From assembly GCA_002371825.1 (NCBI GenBank), contig DFHF01000034.1:1-41701 (forward strand): a stretch of DNA of 41,701 bases, read 5' to 3'. The notes beneath the pieces were generated by a model, which was not told the origin of the DNA, searched no databases, and was given only the letters and a program-made list of their open reading frames with translations. Positions 15,555 through 23,158 of this stretch are shown in pieces. Both the position numbers and the translations under genes were made by a program. Position 1 is the first letter of the stretch. Every line of letters begins with the position of its first letter. Source of the stretch: Ruminococcus flavefaciens. Its GTDB lineage: Bacteria; Bacillota; Clostridia; Oscillospirales; Ruminococcaceae.

Positions 15555-17179
15555 TGCTTTTCTCCGTTTCTGCGGCAAAGCTCGGCTGCTGCCTCAACTG
15601 TTACAGCTTTATCGTAATATCCTCTTGTCATGCGGCTTGCAGCTGTCGTGTAGAAGCTGTTCTCTGAAAAAAATTCGTCCGGAGCTCCTGATGATACTAT
15701 CCCACCGTCAAAAAACATGGCACATCTGTCAGCACACATTGCTGCAAACTCAACATCATGGGTCACAGTTACTATTGCCATCCCGTCATTCTTGAGTTGC
15801 TTCAGAACTGATATGATATTTCTCTTTGCTGAAGCATCCAGACCCTTTGTAGGTTCGTCAAGCAGCAGCAGCTTCGGCTCTGCTGCAAGAACCTTCGCAA
15901 GAGCTGTGAGCTGCTGTTCACCTCCAGAAAGATCGTATGGATGCTTGTCAAGGAGATGTGAAATATCATACGGAAGCTCGGCCGCCTTTGCTCCGCACTC
16001 CTCAAGCTCTTCACGAACAGTGTTTTTCAGGAAAACTGTCTGAACATCCTGAGGCAGCATTGCAAGACAATTCCTGTAAAGTGAACGGTTCTTGTATTCC
16101 TTCAGCTTTTTTCCGAAAACTTTTATGCTCCCGCTGTAAGCCTTTATCAGTCCTGCTGCCGCTTTAAGTGAGGTTGTTTTTCCGGAGCCATTCCCTCCGA
16201 GTATGCAGAATATCTCGCCGCAGAATACTTTCAGGTCAAGCCCTCGGAGAATATCCTTTGAATCCCTTGTGTAGCGGAAATAAACGTCCCTGAACTCCAG
16301 TGCCGTTTCACCCTGCTGCTGTATCTCTGCAGCAGGAAGACTTCGCACCTCGTTCCAGTATCCTTGCTCAATGAACTCCCTGCCTGCCCGGACAGTCAGC
16401 GGACATTCTCCCTCAGCTCCAAGCTCTGTACTGAGCCTTGCTGCTGCCGGCATACCGCAAAGAATGTCATGTCTGTCCCTGAGCCCTGATATTACCTGTT
16501 CCGGCCTTCCGTCAGCTATGAGTTTTCCCTTCTCCATGACCATAAGACGGTCTCCGGTTGGGATGACGTCCTCAAGTCTGTGCTCGGCTATTATGATCGT
16601 CAGGCCGAAATCCTGGTTCAGCCGTTTCAGAGTTGCTATAAAATCTGCCGCTGCGATCGGGTCAAGCTGAGCTGTTGGCTCATCAAGTATCAGCAGCTCA
16701 GGCTGCATTACAAGTACTGCTGCAAGATTAAGGAGCTGCTTCTGCCCGCCGGAGAGCTCTGCTGTATCTCTTCCGTACCACGGACCAATTCCGAAATAGC
16801 TTGCCATTTCAGCAACTCTTCTGGCAATATCGCTCTTCGGTATACCAAGATTTTCAAGACCGAAGGCAAGCTCGTGCCATACTTTATCTGTAACTATCTG
16901 CTGCTCAGGGGACTGCATAACAAAACCTATGGCAGAAGCTGATTCTCTGTCTTCAAGCTCTGAGAGCCTTCTCCCCTTATAGTAGACCTCGCCTTTTCTC
17001 TCACCAAGCGGAGAAAGCTCTCGCTTAAGCATTCTCAGAAGGGTAGATTTTCCGCTTCCTGTTGCTCCGCAAAGAACTATAAATTCTCCACGCTCAGCAG
17101 AAAAGCTTATATCACTCAGCGCCTCGTCTCCGCACCGGGGATATGTGAAACTCATATTTTCGACTTTAAGTATCTCCAC
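15551..17179 (-). CDS. Fused double ATPase of an ECF transporter (EcfA-EcfA')
   Basis: 542 residues with two complete ABC nucleotide-binding domains in one chain, replacing the usual EcfA1/EcfA2 pair. Domain 1 (about 1-235) has Walker A GATGSGKST, signature LSGGQKQ and Walker B LLILDEPTAQLDP. Domain 2 (about 290-520) has GGNGSGKTT, LSGGEQQ and LLLLDEPTKGLD. It powers vitamin uptake with EcfT and the S component. The start is a GTG at 17179 (reading M/V-EILKVENMSFTYP), which overlaps the EcfT stop by 28 bases; the next ATG (17155) would remove the first beta strand of the ABC fold, so GTG fits the family better. The stop overlaps the S gene start by 4 bases. Confidence 0.93.
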   Translation of the reverse strand: MEILKVENMSFTYPRCGDEALSDISFSAERGEFIVLCGATGSGKSTLLRMLKRELSPLGERKGEVYYKGRRLSELEDRESASAIGFVMQSPEQQIVTDKVWHELAFGLENLGIPKSDIARRVAEMASYFGIGPWYGRDTAELSGGQKQLLNLAAVLVMQPELLILDEPTAQLDPIAAADFIATLKRLNQDFGLTIIIAEHRLEDVIPTGDRLMVMEKGKLIADGRPEQVISGLRDRHDILCGMPAAARLSTELGAEGECPLTVRAGREFIEQGYWNEVRSLPAAEIQQQGETALEFRDVYFRYTRDSKDILRGLDLKVFCGEIFCILGGNGSGKTTSLKAAAGLIKAYSGSIKVFGKKLKEYKNRSLYRNCLAMLPQDVQTVFLKNTVREELEECGAKAAELPYDISHLLDKHPYDLSGGEQQLTALAKVLAAEPKLLLLDEPTKGLDASAKRNIISVLKQLKNDGMAIVTVTHDVEFAAMCADRCAMFFDGGIVSSGAPDEFFSENSFYTTAASRMTRGYYDKAVTVEAAAELCRRNGEKQ

Positions 17180-18030
17180 CTCAGGAATGCCTCCGTTTCT
17201 GCTATCACCGGCAGCAGCACAAGGATACCGTATGCTACCGCTCCTGTTAATGCCCCTGCTCCAAGAGTGCTGCTCCGGAGCTTAGGATAAAAATTGATCT
17301 CCAGTTTGTGTCCGGCTATAGCTGCCGCACATATAGCAAGAAGTATGATATCAGTCAGAAGGAAGATCATATCTCCCCTTCTGAACCTGAAATTCGTGAA
17401 ATGTGTACGGCGGCCTGTGCCAAAGCCTCTTGCCGCCATACTGTCCGCTGTTATTATCCCGTTTTCAAGCGCCCATGTGATTATTATTGAAAATATACGC
17501 ATATTTCCACGGATATCATCAATTATATTATCCTCTTTAAAAAGCCCCATTGCCTTCTGTGCATCACTGACCTTTTCCGACTGTCTGCGGAACATCGGAA
17601 CAAATCTCAGTGCCATAGACAATACCAGCGAAAGCTTAGGTGAAAGTGCTCCTGTAACATACAGCAGCTTCTCACTGGTCATTATCTGAGTGAAGTTTCG
17701 GAACCAGTATAGCACTCCTACTATCATTTCCGCTGAATTAATGCCATACAGCAATGCTTCAAGTGTGACCGGATTATCGTTCATAACAAAGAGCACTGTA
17801 ACTCCGTTGTGTGATATAAGAGGATTGACCAATGCGAGAACTACGAACAGCATAAAGAAATAAAGATGGGATCTGCTGTGGGAACGGCCGTTCCGGACAA
17901 TATAATAAAGCACTCCTCCGATAAAGGTCATGGCTATCAGCAGCGGATAATTACAGAACATAGCTATCCCTGTCACACTGAATATGTACACCGTTATCAC
18001 TATTGGATTATATTCGGAAAAACTTCTCAT
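17152..18030 (-). CDS. ecfT: ECF transporter transmembrane component
   Basis: A 292-residue membrane scaffold that couples the ATPases to the S component. It has several hydrophobic segments. The conserved EcfT/CbiQ coupling region is visible as SLVLSMALRFVPMFRRQSEKVSDAQKAMG-type sequence (about residues 134-162), and a second Ala-Arg-Gly element, DSMAARGFGTGRRTHF, lies at about 197-212. Both carry the short A-R-G style motifs that contact the ATPases. The ATG overlaps the stop of the preceding intrinsic-factor-like gene by 4 bases (18027-18030), so translation is coupled. It sits in the riboswitch operon. Confidence 0.92.
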   Translation of the reverse strand: MRSFSEYNPIVITVYIFSVTGIAMFCNYPLLIAMTFIGGVLYYIVRNGRSHSRSHLYFFMLFVVLALVNPLISHNGVTVLFVMNDNPVTLEALLYGINSAEMIVGVLYWFRNFTQIMTSEKLLYVTGALSPKLSLVLSMALRFVPMFRRQSEKVSDAQKAMGLFKEDNIIDDIRGNMRIFSIIITWALENGIITADSMAARGFGTGRRTHFTNFRFRRGDMIFLLTDIILLAICAAAIAGHKLEINFYPKLRSSTLGAGALTGAVAYGILVLLPVIAETEAFLRWRYLKSKI

Positions 18031-19934
18031 TCCTCGTACACCTCATCAAGATCATGTCCCAGCTCACAGGTGTATAGCCACTCTATGAAATCTCCGTCCT
18101 TCAGGACATACTCGCCGCAGTTCCTTGACGGAGTTATACCGTTTACATGATATACCCAGCCCGAAAGATCTCCGTATTCCATTTCATATATGTAATTGAT
18201 TCCGGATATGTACACCATTCCATGTGCGCTTCCGGCACTTCCCTTATTCTCTACCTGTATACGGTATGTCCTTGCCGCTTCTGTAAGAATATCAAAAACA
18301 GTCTCCCCTTCATCAAGGTCAAACTCTGTGACGTCAAGTATCACTCCGTCATCAGGGACAAACTCTGAATCAGACTTGTCTGCTATGGTATCGCAGCGGA
18401 TAGTCATGGTAACTGTTCCTATAGCATTTTCCTTATGAACTTTTTCACCATTGTAATATTCGTCCTTTGACTGTATATCAGTCATCATTACAATGACTAC
18501 AGCAACCGCTGCTGCGGCTCCTACTGCAATAAAGTTCTTGTAATTTCTCTTTCCTGCAGCAAAGATCACCAGACATAGAACTCCGGCAGCTGTTACTATT
18601 ACTATGACTGCCTTAACTTTGTAGCCGCTCTTCTTTTTCTTCCCGGTATTACCGCTTTCAGTATCTGAGGACAGCTTTTTCTCTCCGGATGTAAGCTCAG
18701 TACCTTCTGCGCTTGTTATCTCTCCGGACGTTTCGGCTGTCATATCTGAAACTGTTGCAGAGGCTGATGTTGAAGCTGCCGATGTTGTCTGTGAAACCTT
18801 TGTCAGAGATGTTGAGCCTGTACCTGCTACGGAACTGCTCTGAGGAGAAGTTGTTACTGCACCATTCACCGGAGAGACCGGTGTTTCCGCAGGGGCTGTC
18901 CCTCCTGAGGGAGGATGTGTGCCTTGCCCCTGTTCAGCAGGCCTGCTTTCAACAGGTGCTGCTGCTTCTCTGACGGGTCTACGGTTGTCAAATACCCAGA
19001 AAGGTCCGCCGCCTTCAAGCATTCTCTTATACGATATAAGCGAGTATAATGCCTGGACAGTTGCGCTTTCATTCTGTACTCCGTCACTTGTATGACTGAA
19101 GCTTCCGTCCGGCAGACGATACTGCATCATTCCATCTATCAGATCGTGCCCATCTTTAATAAAGCGTTCATCATCCTGACAGTCTATCCCCAGGGAGGAA
19201 AGAGCCAGCAAAACCTGTGCAGTACTTTCTGTATTCGGTGTACCGAAGCTTATATATCCGCCGTCAGCCTCCTGACGCTGTGACAGGAAACTCAGTCCCC
19301 TGTCTACAGCTGCATCAACATCGCTGCGGTCACAGTGAGGCGCAAGAGCACTTATGGTCATTGCGGTTACATCAATATCTCCGCTGCCGCCGAATATCGC
19401 CCAGCCTCCGTCGGGATACTGCAAGGAAAGGAGTGTATCCACAACACTATTCTCATCAAAGCTCTGACAGGTATAGCCGTTGTTGAGCACATGAAGTCCG
19501 TATATCCAGCTCATTATTCCCTGTTTTCCCACAGAGCCTTCGAGTATATCAGCCATATACGGATCAGTGCTTCCGGCCGCCGAAAGACATAATGCGTATT
19601 TTTCCCTTGATGTGGCCGACGGAACATTATTGTTCTTCAGATATTCCCTTAAAGAAGCCTCGTATGAACTGAGGTCACAGCTCATGTCCTGACTCAGCGA
19701 GGCTATATACCATTCTGATGTTGTACCGGCTCCTGCTGCAAGATCATCATCTATCCATTCCTGCACCGAACCTGATCCGGTGCTTTCCAGCTTATATGCA
19801 ATGATACCGTCGATAAGGCCTTGCACCTCATCGACGGTATATCCGGAGCACTGTCCTCTCACGGGAATGAGAGAAAGTGCAATAACGATAGTGAATAAAC
19901 TGCTCAGGAATCCGGCTGCTGCCTTAGTCCTCAT
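18027..19934 (-). CDS. Intrinsic factor/transcobalamin-like membrane-tethered corrinoid-binding protein
   Basis: 635 residues. A signal peptide (about 1-29) leads into an alpha6-type repeat domain (35-305) with prenyltransferase/terpene-cyclase-like repeats: SLQYPDGGWAIFGGSGDIDV (170-189), RQEADGGYISFGTPNTESTA and YRLPDGSFSHTSDG. A Ser/Thr/Pro linker (320-432) is followed by KKKKSGYK and two hydrophobic helices (440-460 and 467-485) that form a hairpin. A C-terminal DUF4430 domain (about 540-625) has VFDILTEAA and SGWVYHVNGITPSRNCGEYV, with KDGDFIEWLYT. The pairing of an alpha6 barrel with DUF4430 is the plan of human intrinsic factor and transcobalamin. The gene overlaps the preceding one by 11 bases and EcfT by 4, under a cobalamin riboswitch. 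Corrinoid capture is strongly suggested but is inference. Confidence 0.82.
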   Translation of the reverse strand: MRTKAAAGFLSSLFTIVIALSLIPVRGQCSGYTVDEVQGLIDGIIAYKLESTGSGSVQEWIDDDLAAGAGTTSEWYIASLSQDMSCDLSSYEASLREYLKNNNVPSATSREKYALCLSAAGSTDPYMADILEGSVGKQGIMSWIYGLHVLNNGYTCQSFDENSVVDTLLSLQYPDGGWAIFGGSGDIDVTAMTISALAPHCDRSDVDAAVDRGLSFLSQRQEADGGYISFGTPNTESTAQVLLALSSLGIDCQDDERFIKDGHDLIDGMMQYRLPDGSFSHTSDGVQNESATVQALYSLISYKRMLEGGGPFWVFDNRRPVREAAAPVESRPAEQGQGTHPPSGGTAPAETPVSPVNGAVTTSPQSSSVAGTGSTSLTKVSQTTSAASTSASATVSDMTAETSGEITSAEGTELTSGEKKLSSDTESGNTGKKKKSGYKVKAVIVIVTAAGVLCLVIFAAGKRNYKNFIAVGAAAAVAVVIVMMTDIQSKDEYYNGEKVHKENAIGTVTMTIRCDTIADKSDSEFVPDDGVILDVTEFDLDEGETVFDILTEAARTYRIQVENKGSAGSAHGMVYISGINYIYEMEYGDLSGWVYHVNGITPSRNCGEYVLKDGDFIEWLYTCELGHDLDEVYEE

Positions 19935-20889
19935 GCTTGCGGCTTACAGCAAAGGCTGCTGCTGATACACCGAGGATAGCTGCAATTGCTCCAATACCCT
20001 TGTCGCCTGTCTTAGGTGAATTTGAAGCCGGCTTCTTGGTTGTAGATGCTGCATTCTTCTTTGTGGTAGTTGTTGTTAATGAAGCAATATAGTCAGGATC
20101 ATAACTCTCCCGAGGTCCCGGCGCAATTTTGTAAGTAGTAACTTTTGAAGTTGTTATAGATGTTGTAGTTGTTATCTGAGGATCTTCTTCACCCTCAACA
20201 TTTATAACTGCTGTAGGAGGAACCAGTGTAAGTGTGTCAGAAACTGCGCTTATTACATTTTCACCGGCTTTGTCAACAGTAAATGTTACCTTGCCCTCTG
20301 CATCAGTAACAAACTCTGTAACCTCACCGTTGATAGTGAGCTTTGCTCCCTCTACTGGAAGTGTAAGAGGAGTGAAATTCTCGCCGAATCCAGCTCTTGA
20401 AAGTGTGAGAGTGATCTCTGCTCCCTGCTCTGCTTCCTGCTCTCTGCTGTCAAACCAGCTGTATGAATCAGACCATGCTGCCGAATCTGTGTATACGAAT
20501 GCATCAACATAATCTCCGTCATTTATCTTGTCTGCAAGGCCGTTTGCCGCCTTGGAATTTACATAGTATCCGTAGCTTCCGCCGTTCTCTGTTCCCCAGA
20601 GCTTATCAAGTCCAAGTCCCCACTGTCCTACTGAAGACTTATATCCGGCAGCAGCTCCTCCTTCATAAAGCTTATCATGTGCTATGTAGAGCGCATCGTT
20701 GATAGTAAGCTCTCCGTCTTCATCGATATCTGTTACATCGATCTTCTCCTGTACTGCTGCAAGCTTTCCGTCCTTATCGGAAATAGTCACATAAACTGAT
20801 GTCTGCTCAGTCTCAGCGGCTGATGTCATTACGCTCATTGCTGAGCAGGAAAGTAAAAATGCTGCTGTGATCGCAATTGTCTTTTTCAT
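19924..20889 (-). CDS. Secreted DUF4430 surface protein with sortase-like C-terminal tail
   Basis: 321 residues with a signal peptide (1-25, KKTIAITAAFLLSCSAMSV). A DUF4430-like domain follows at about 30-140: INDALYIAHDKLYEGG, then GSYGYYVNSKAANGLADKI and NDGDYVDAFVYTD. An immunoglobulin-like strand region (about 155-235) and a Thr/Lys-rich linker come next. The end is SPKTGD, a hydrophobic helix and RKHED, resembling an LPXTG-type sorting signal with S for L. It is the first gene after the cobalamin riboswitch; the ATG at 20889 follows GGAG by 8 bases. A wall-anchored first receptor for corrinoids, handing on to the next protein, is a reasonable but unproven role. Confidence 0.8.
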   Translation of the reverse strand: MKKTIAITAAFLLSCSAMSVMTSAAETEQTSVYVTISDKDGKLAAVQEKIDVTDIDEDGELTINDALYIAHDKLYEGGAAAGYKSSVGQWGLGLDKLWGTENGGSYGYYVNSKAANGLADKINDGDYVDAFVYTDSAAWSDSYSWFDSREQEAEQGAEITLTLSRAGFGENFTPLTLPVEGAKLTINGEVTEFVTDAEGKVTFTVDKAGENVISAVSDTLTLVPPTAVINVEGEEDPQITTTTSITTSKVTTYKIAPGPRESYDPDYIASLTTTTTKKNAASTTKKPASNSPKTGDKGIGAIAAILGVSAAAFAVSRKHED

Positions 20890-20921
20890 AAGAACTACTC
20901 CTTTAAAAATATTTCTGCAAT

Positions 20922-20953
20922 AAAAAAGCTCTTCTGATGATAATCAGAAAAGC
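20922..20953 (-). terminator. Riboswitch expression-platform terminator
   Basis: The minus strand has GCTTTTCTGAT pairing with ATCAGAAGAGC (one G-U, 4-base loop) followed by TTTTTT. It lies after the cobalamin aptamer and before the first gene. An upstream GAAAAGC (minus strand, about 20979-20985) could pair with the 5' arm GCTTTTC as an antiterminator. Confidence 0.88.
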
Positions 20954-21119
20954 ACAGCTTATAAGCCGTCTCCCGACAGCTTTTCCGGCCGACGCTTTTC
21001 ATTGCCCAAAAACGTTTAGAACCGCAGTTCTGATGAGCGACCCGACTTGCGGAGTTGCCTCCGGATACGGTAGTGGCTGCTGCTGCGGATTCTAACCGCA
21101 TTCTCCCATTTCAGACTGC
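20954..21119 (-). ncRNA. Cobalamin riboswitch (aptamer region)
   Basis: The minus-strand leader has the B12-aptamer core: GGGAGAATGCGGTTAGAATCC, written in parts as GGGAGAATGC (from 21107) and GGTTAGAATCC (21097 to 21087). GCAGCAGCAGCC and CCACTACCGTA (21076 to 21066) follow, corresponding to the conserved GGTGAAAATCC...GCCCCCGCTACTGTA elements. Further elements are AAGTCGGGTCGC near 21045 and a late hairpin, AAGCTGTC/GACGGCTT (20963-20982). It begins at the predicted start site and ends in the terminator at 20922-20953. High cobalamin should stop transcription of the uptake operon. Boundaries are approximate. Confidence 0.85.
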
Positions 21120-21125
21120 GTATTA

Positions 21126-21154
21126 ATTATATCACATCATCCGGCCTATGTCAA
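21126..21154 (-). promoter_or_regulatory. Perfect-consensus SigA promoter of the corrinoid uptake operon
   Basis: The minus strand has TTGACA (21149-21154), 17 bases, TATAAT (21126-21131). Transcription would start near 21119, at the riboswitch 5' end. Confidence 0.92.
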
Positions 21155-21224
21155 GAAATCACAGCATTTATTCCGATTTTCAGACTTTATTATAGTACAC
21201 ACAAAACTGACCTGCATCTTTTTG

Positions 21225-21253
21225 TTGAATTATTATCAGAACTGTGCTATAAT
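21225..21253 (+). promoter_or_regulatory. SigA-type promoter of the YunG-like gene
   Basis: TTGAAT (21225-21230), 17 bases, TATAAT (21248-21253). It excludes the upstream in-frame start at 21222 for the next gene, which would begin before the -10 box. Confidence 0.85.
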
Positions 21254-21293
21254 TTCAGTAGATACTATGATCCCCGATGAAAGGACTGTTTAT

Positions 21294-21725
21294 ATGAAGT
21301 ATGATTTCTATGGCTGGGAAAAGGCTGATGTTCAGGCACTTTCCAATGAATACAAAGGTATTACAGACCCCCGCAGTCTTTATGACGCACTCTCTCATAT
21401 ATGGTGCGAGTATACCTGCGCTCCAAGACTAAGAGAAAATTGGAGCAGTGATAATCCCACACTTGGACAGTGCTCCATAACCGCATTTCTCGCACAGGAT
21501 ATCTTCGGCGGAGAGGTTCGTGGCATCCTTCGTCCAGGAGGTAATTACCACTGCTACAATGTTATCGGTGACTGCGTTTTCGACCTGACAAGTGAACAGT
21601 TCGGAGACGAAAAACTTATCTACGGAAATGATCCTGCCCAGCTCAGAGATGTACACTTTGCAAAGGATGAAAAACGTCTCAGATATGAATATCTCAGAAA
21701 TGAACTGAAAAAATACTGTAAATAA
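21294..21725 (+). CDS. YunG-like family protein of unknown function
   Basis: 143 residues, soluble. The family-like core reads IWCEYTCAPRLRENWSSDNP (about 36-55), followed by TLGQCSITAFLAQDIFGGEV with a conserved Gln-Cys, a GGNYHCYNVIGDCVFDLTSEQF stretch split around His, and an Asp/Asn-rich end. The Cys...His...Asp order resembles a papain-like or transglutaminase-like fold, but no activity is known to me. The start at 21294 is fixed by AAAGGA 7-8 bases upstream and by the promoter position. It is monocistronic, between its promoter and a strong terminator. The family match is from memory of B. subtilis YunG and is moderately sure. Confidence 0.72.
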   Translation: MKYDFYGWEKADVQALSNEYKGITDPRSLYDALSHIWCEYTCAPRLRENWSSDNPTLGQCSITAFLAQDIFGGEVRGILRPGGNYHCYNVIGDCVFDLTSEQFGDEKLIYGNDPAQLRDVHFAKDEKRLRYEYLRNELKKYCK

Positions 21726-21760
21726 TGTTTCTGTATGTTCGCTTCGTTTCCGAAAATGAT

Positions 21761-21801
21761 AAAAGACCTCTTGCCAATATGGGATGCGGTCTTTTATTTT
21801 T
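21761..21801 (+). terminator. Terminator after the YunG-like gene, probably bidirectional
   Basis: AAAAGACC (21761-21768) pairs with GGTCTTTT (21788-21795), and ATTTTT follows. On the minus strand the same stem lies right after the stop of the GntR-ABC operon and also has a T-rich side, so it can serve both convergent units. Confidence 0.8.
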
Positions 21802-22468
21802 ACGCTGAAATTGTATTGTTTATAGTCTGATACTGTACGTCCGCTCTATTAGAGGTCTTCCACCACCATATCAGCAGTAAATAAGATATAAGAATAGCTG
21901 CTGCATATACTCCTGCAAATATAATGAATGCTGCCCAGAGCGGGAGATCAAGTCCGTTATCAATAACACCGGTCTTGCTCAGCATCATAAAAAAGAACAT
22001 TGAACACATCATCAACCCGCTTAAAATCATGAATTTTTTCTTTCCAGATACTGCTGTAACTATGATCGACATCATGCTTCCTAATGCAGTGAATACAAGT
22101 ATATCGGACATTAATTCAGTTCCTCCCCTGTAACACGCACAAAAGCTTATGATAAGATCGTATACTGCGCATAACACAGAACTGCATAGGAGCGGTACAT
22201 CTATATAAAGCTTCTTAGCAAACGGCAGTGAAGCAAAATATTTGTTGGTGCCTGTTATCAGGCCAACGTTTATCCCTATCAAAGCCGTTCCCACATGAAG
22301 AGTATACATTGAGAAAAGCATTGATCCATAATCCGTGCTGCCCTTTTTTGCAGGGTCCAGAAGCACTCCCAATGAAAATCCAATAAGCATAAACGCTGCA
22401 CAAATAATTATTATGATATTCGATGCCAGCTTGAGATATATTCTCATAGCCCTTTTTAAATCACTCAT
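21800..22468 (-). CDS. ABC-2-like membrane permease, last gene of the GntR operon
   Basis: 222 residues with about six hydrophobic segments (for example NIIIIICAAFMLIGFSLGVLL near the N-terminus and AAFIIFAGVYAAAILISYLLL near the C-terminus). No soluble domain or motif is seen. Its place after an ABC ATPase and another membrane protein suggests an ABC-2 or YtrC/D-like permease. The substrate is unknown; such YtrA-type operons often answer to cell-wall antibiotics or peptides. AGGAAGTG precedes the ATG at 22468, 12 bases after the previous stop. Confidence 0.7.
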   Translation of the reverse strand: MSDLKRAMRIYLKLASNIIIIICAAFMLIGFSLGVLLDPAKKGSTDYGSMLFSMYTLHVGTALIGINVGLITGTNKYFASLPFAKKLYIDVPLLCSSVLCAVYDLIISFCACYRGGTELMSDILVFTALGSMMSIIVTAVSGKKKFMILSGLMMCSMFFFMMLSKTGVIDNGLDLPLWAAFIIFAGVYAAAILISYLLLIWWWKTSNRADVQYQTINNTISA

Positions 22469-22480
22469 ACTTACACTTCC

Positions 22481-23158
22481 TTATCTGTCCCATATTCTTT
22501 CTTTCACAAATCTGATAGTTAATATAGTTGACATTATTATCATTACGATCGCCGCTGCACCTATGATAACACCGTAAAATATAAACTTTTCATAAAAAAG
22601 TTTATTTACAACATATGGAATGATGGCTGCAGAGCCTACTAAGATGCCTAAGTATACCATGCTAAGTACATAGCTTGAAACGCATCTCATGAAGCCTGTC
22701 AATCCAACTATCAGGAGTGCACAGGAAACATATAACAAGTATCTTTTTAGTCCGAAGAATGTAATTATTATGCCGGAATATTCAAGAACAGCAAGTATAC
22801 CCGTCATAAGAATTACGGAAATAACTGATCCCAGAGTCGTTGAGGCCGTACTTTTTGCAAAGGTATCAAATCCGCCCTTGACTGTCCTGAGAAACTTGCC
22901 TCCGGGATTTTCCTTTTTAATGCCTCTCAAGTATATTACTGCTATAAGCATCAGCTGCATCGCCAATGCTATTGCACCGATAAAATCATTTTCAAACATG
23001 ATATCACGGTCTCCGGAAATAAGTATCATAAATAATGCAAAGGCGAATGTCATCAATAGCGGATATGCTACTAATGCAAGAATTATTGTAAATATGCTGA
23101 AGCCATACCATACCTTTACGGATTCTATTACGTTCAGCTTATCATCATGCTTTTTCAT
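22481..23158 (-). CDS. ABC-2-like membrane permease
   Basis: 225 residues from the ATG at 23158 (MKKHDDKLNVIES), with about six hydrophobic segments, for example FSIFTIILALVAYPLLMTFA and FIFYGVIIGAAAIVMIIMST. A longer frame to 23185 exists, but the 23158 start gives only a 14-base overlap with the ATPase gene and follows GGCGGAAG. Together with the next gene it probably forms the membrane part of the exporter powered by the ATPase at 23145-24029. No substrate clue. Confidence 0.7.
   Translation of the reverse strand: MKKHDDKLNVIESVKVWYGFSIFTIILALVAYPLLMTFAFALFMILISGDRDIMFENDFIGAIALAMQLMLIAVIYLRGIKKENPGGKFLRTVKGGFDTFAKSTASTTLGSVISVILMTGILAVLEYSGIIITFFGLKRYLLYVSCALLIVGLTGFMRCVSSYVLSMVYLGILVGSAAIIPYVVNKLFYEKFIFYGVIIGAAAIVMIIMSTILTIRFVKERIWDR

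Noticed and set aside
15555..15578. Upstream start for the S component
   Set aside because: The ATG at 15554 has GGAG at 7 bases and a standard ATGA overlap with the ATPase gene.
15551..20889. Cobalt or nickel transporter (CbiMNQO-like) reading of the ECF genes
   Set aside because: No CbiM/CbiN-like gene is present, and alpha6/DUF4430 proteins behind the riboswitch favour a whole corrinoid over the metal, though this is not proven.
21222..21293. Longer N-terminus for the YunG-like protein
   Set aside because: The upstream start lies ahead of the -10 box of the gene's own promoter and so would not be transcribed.
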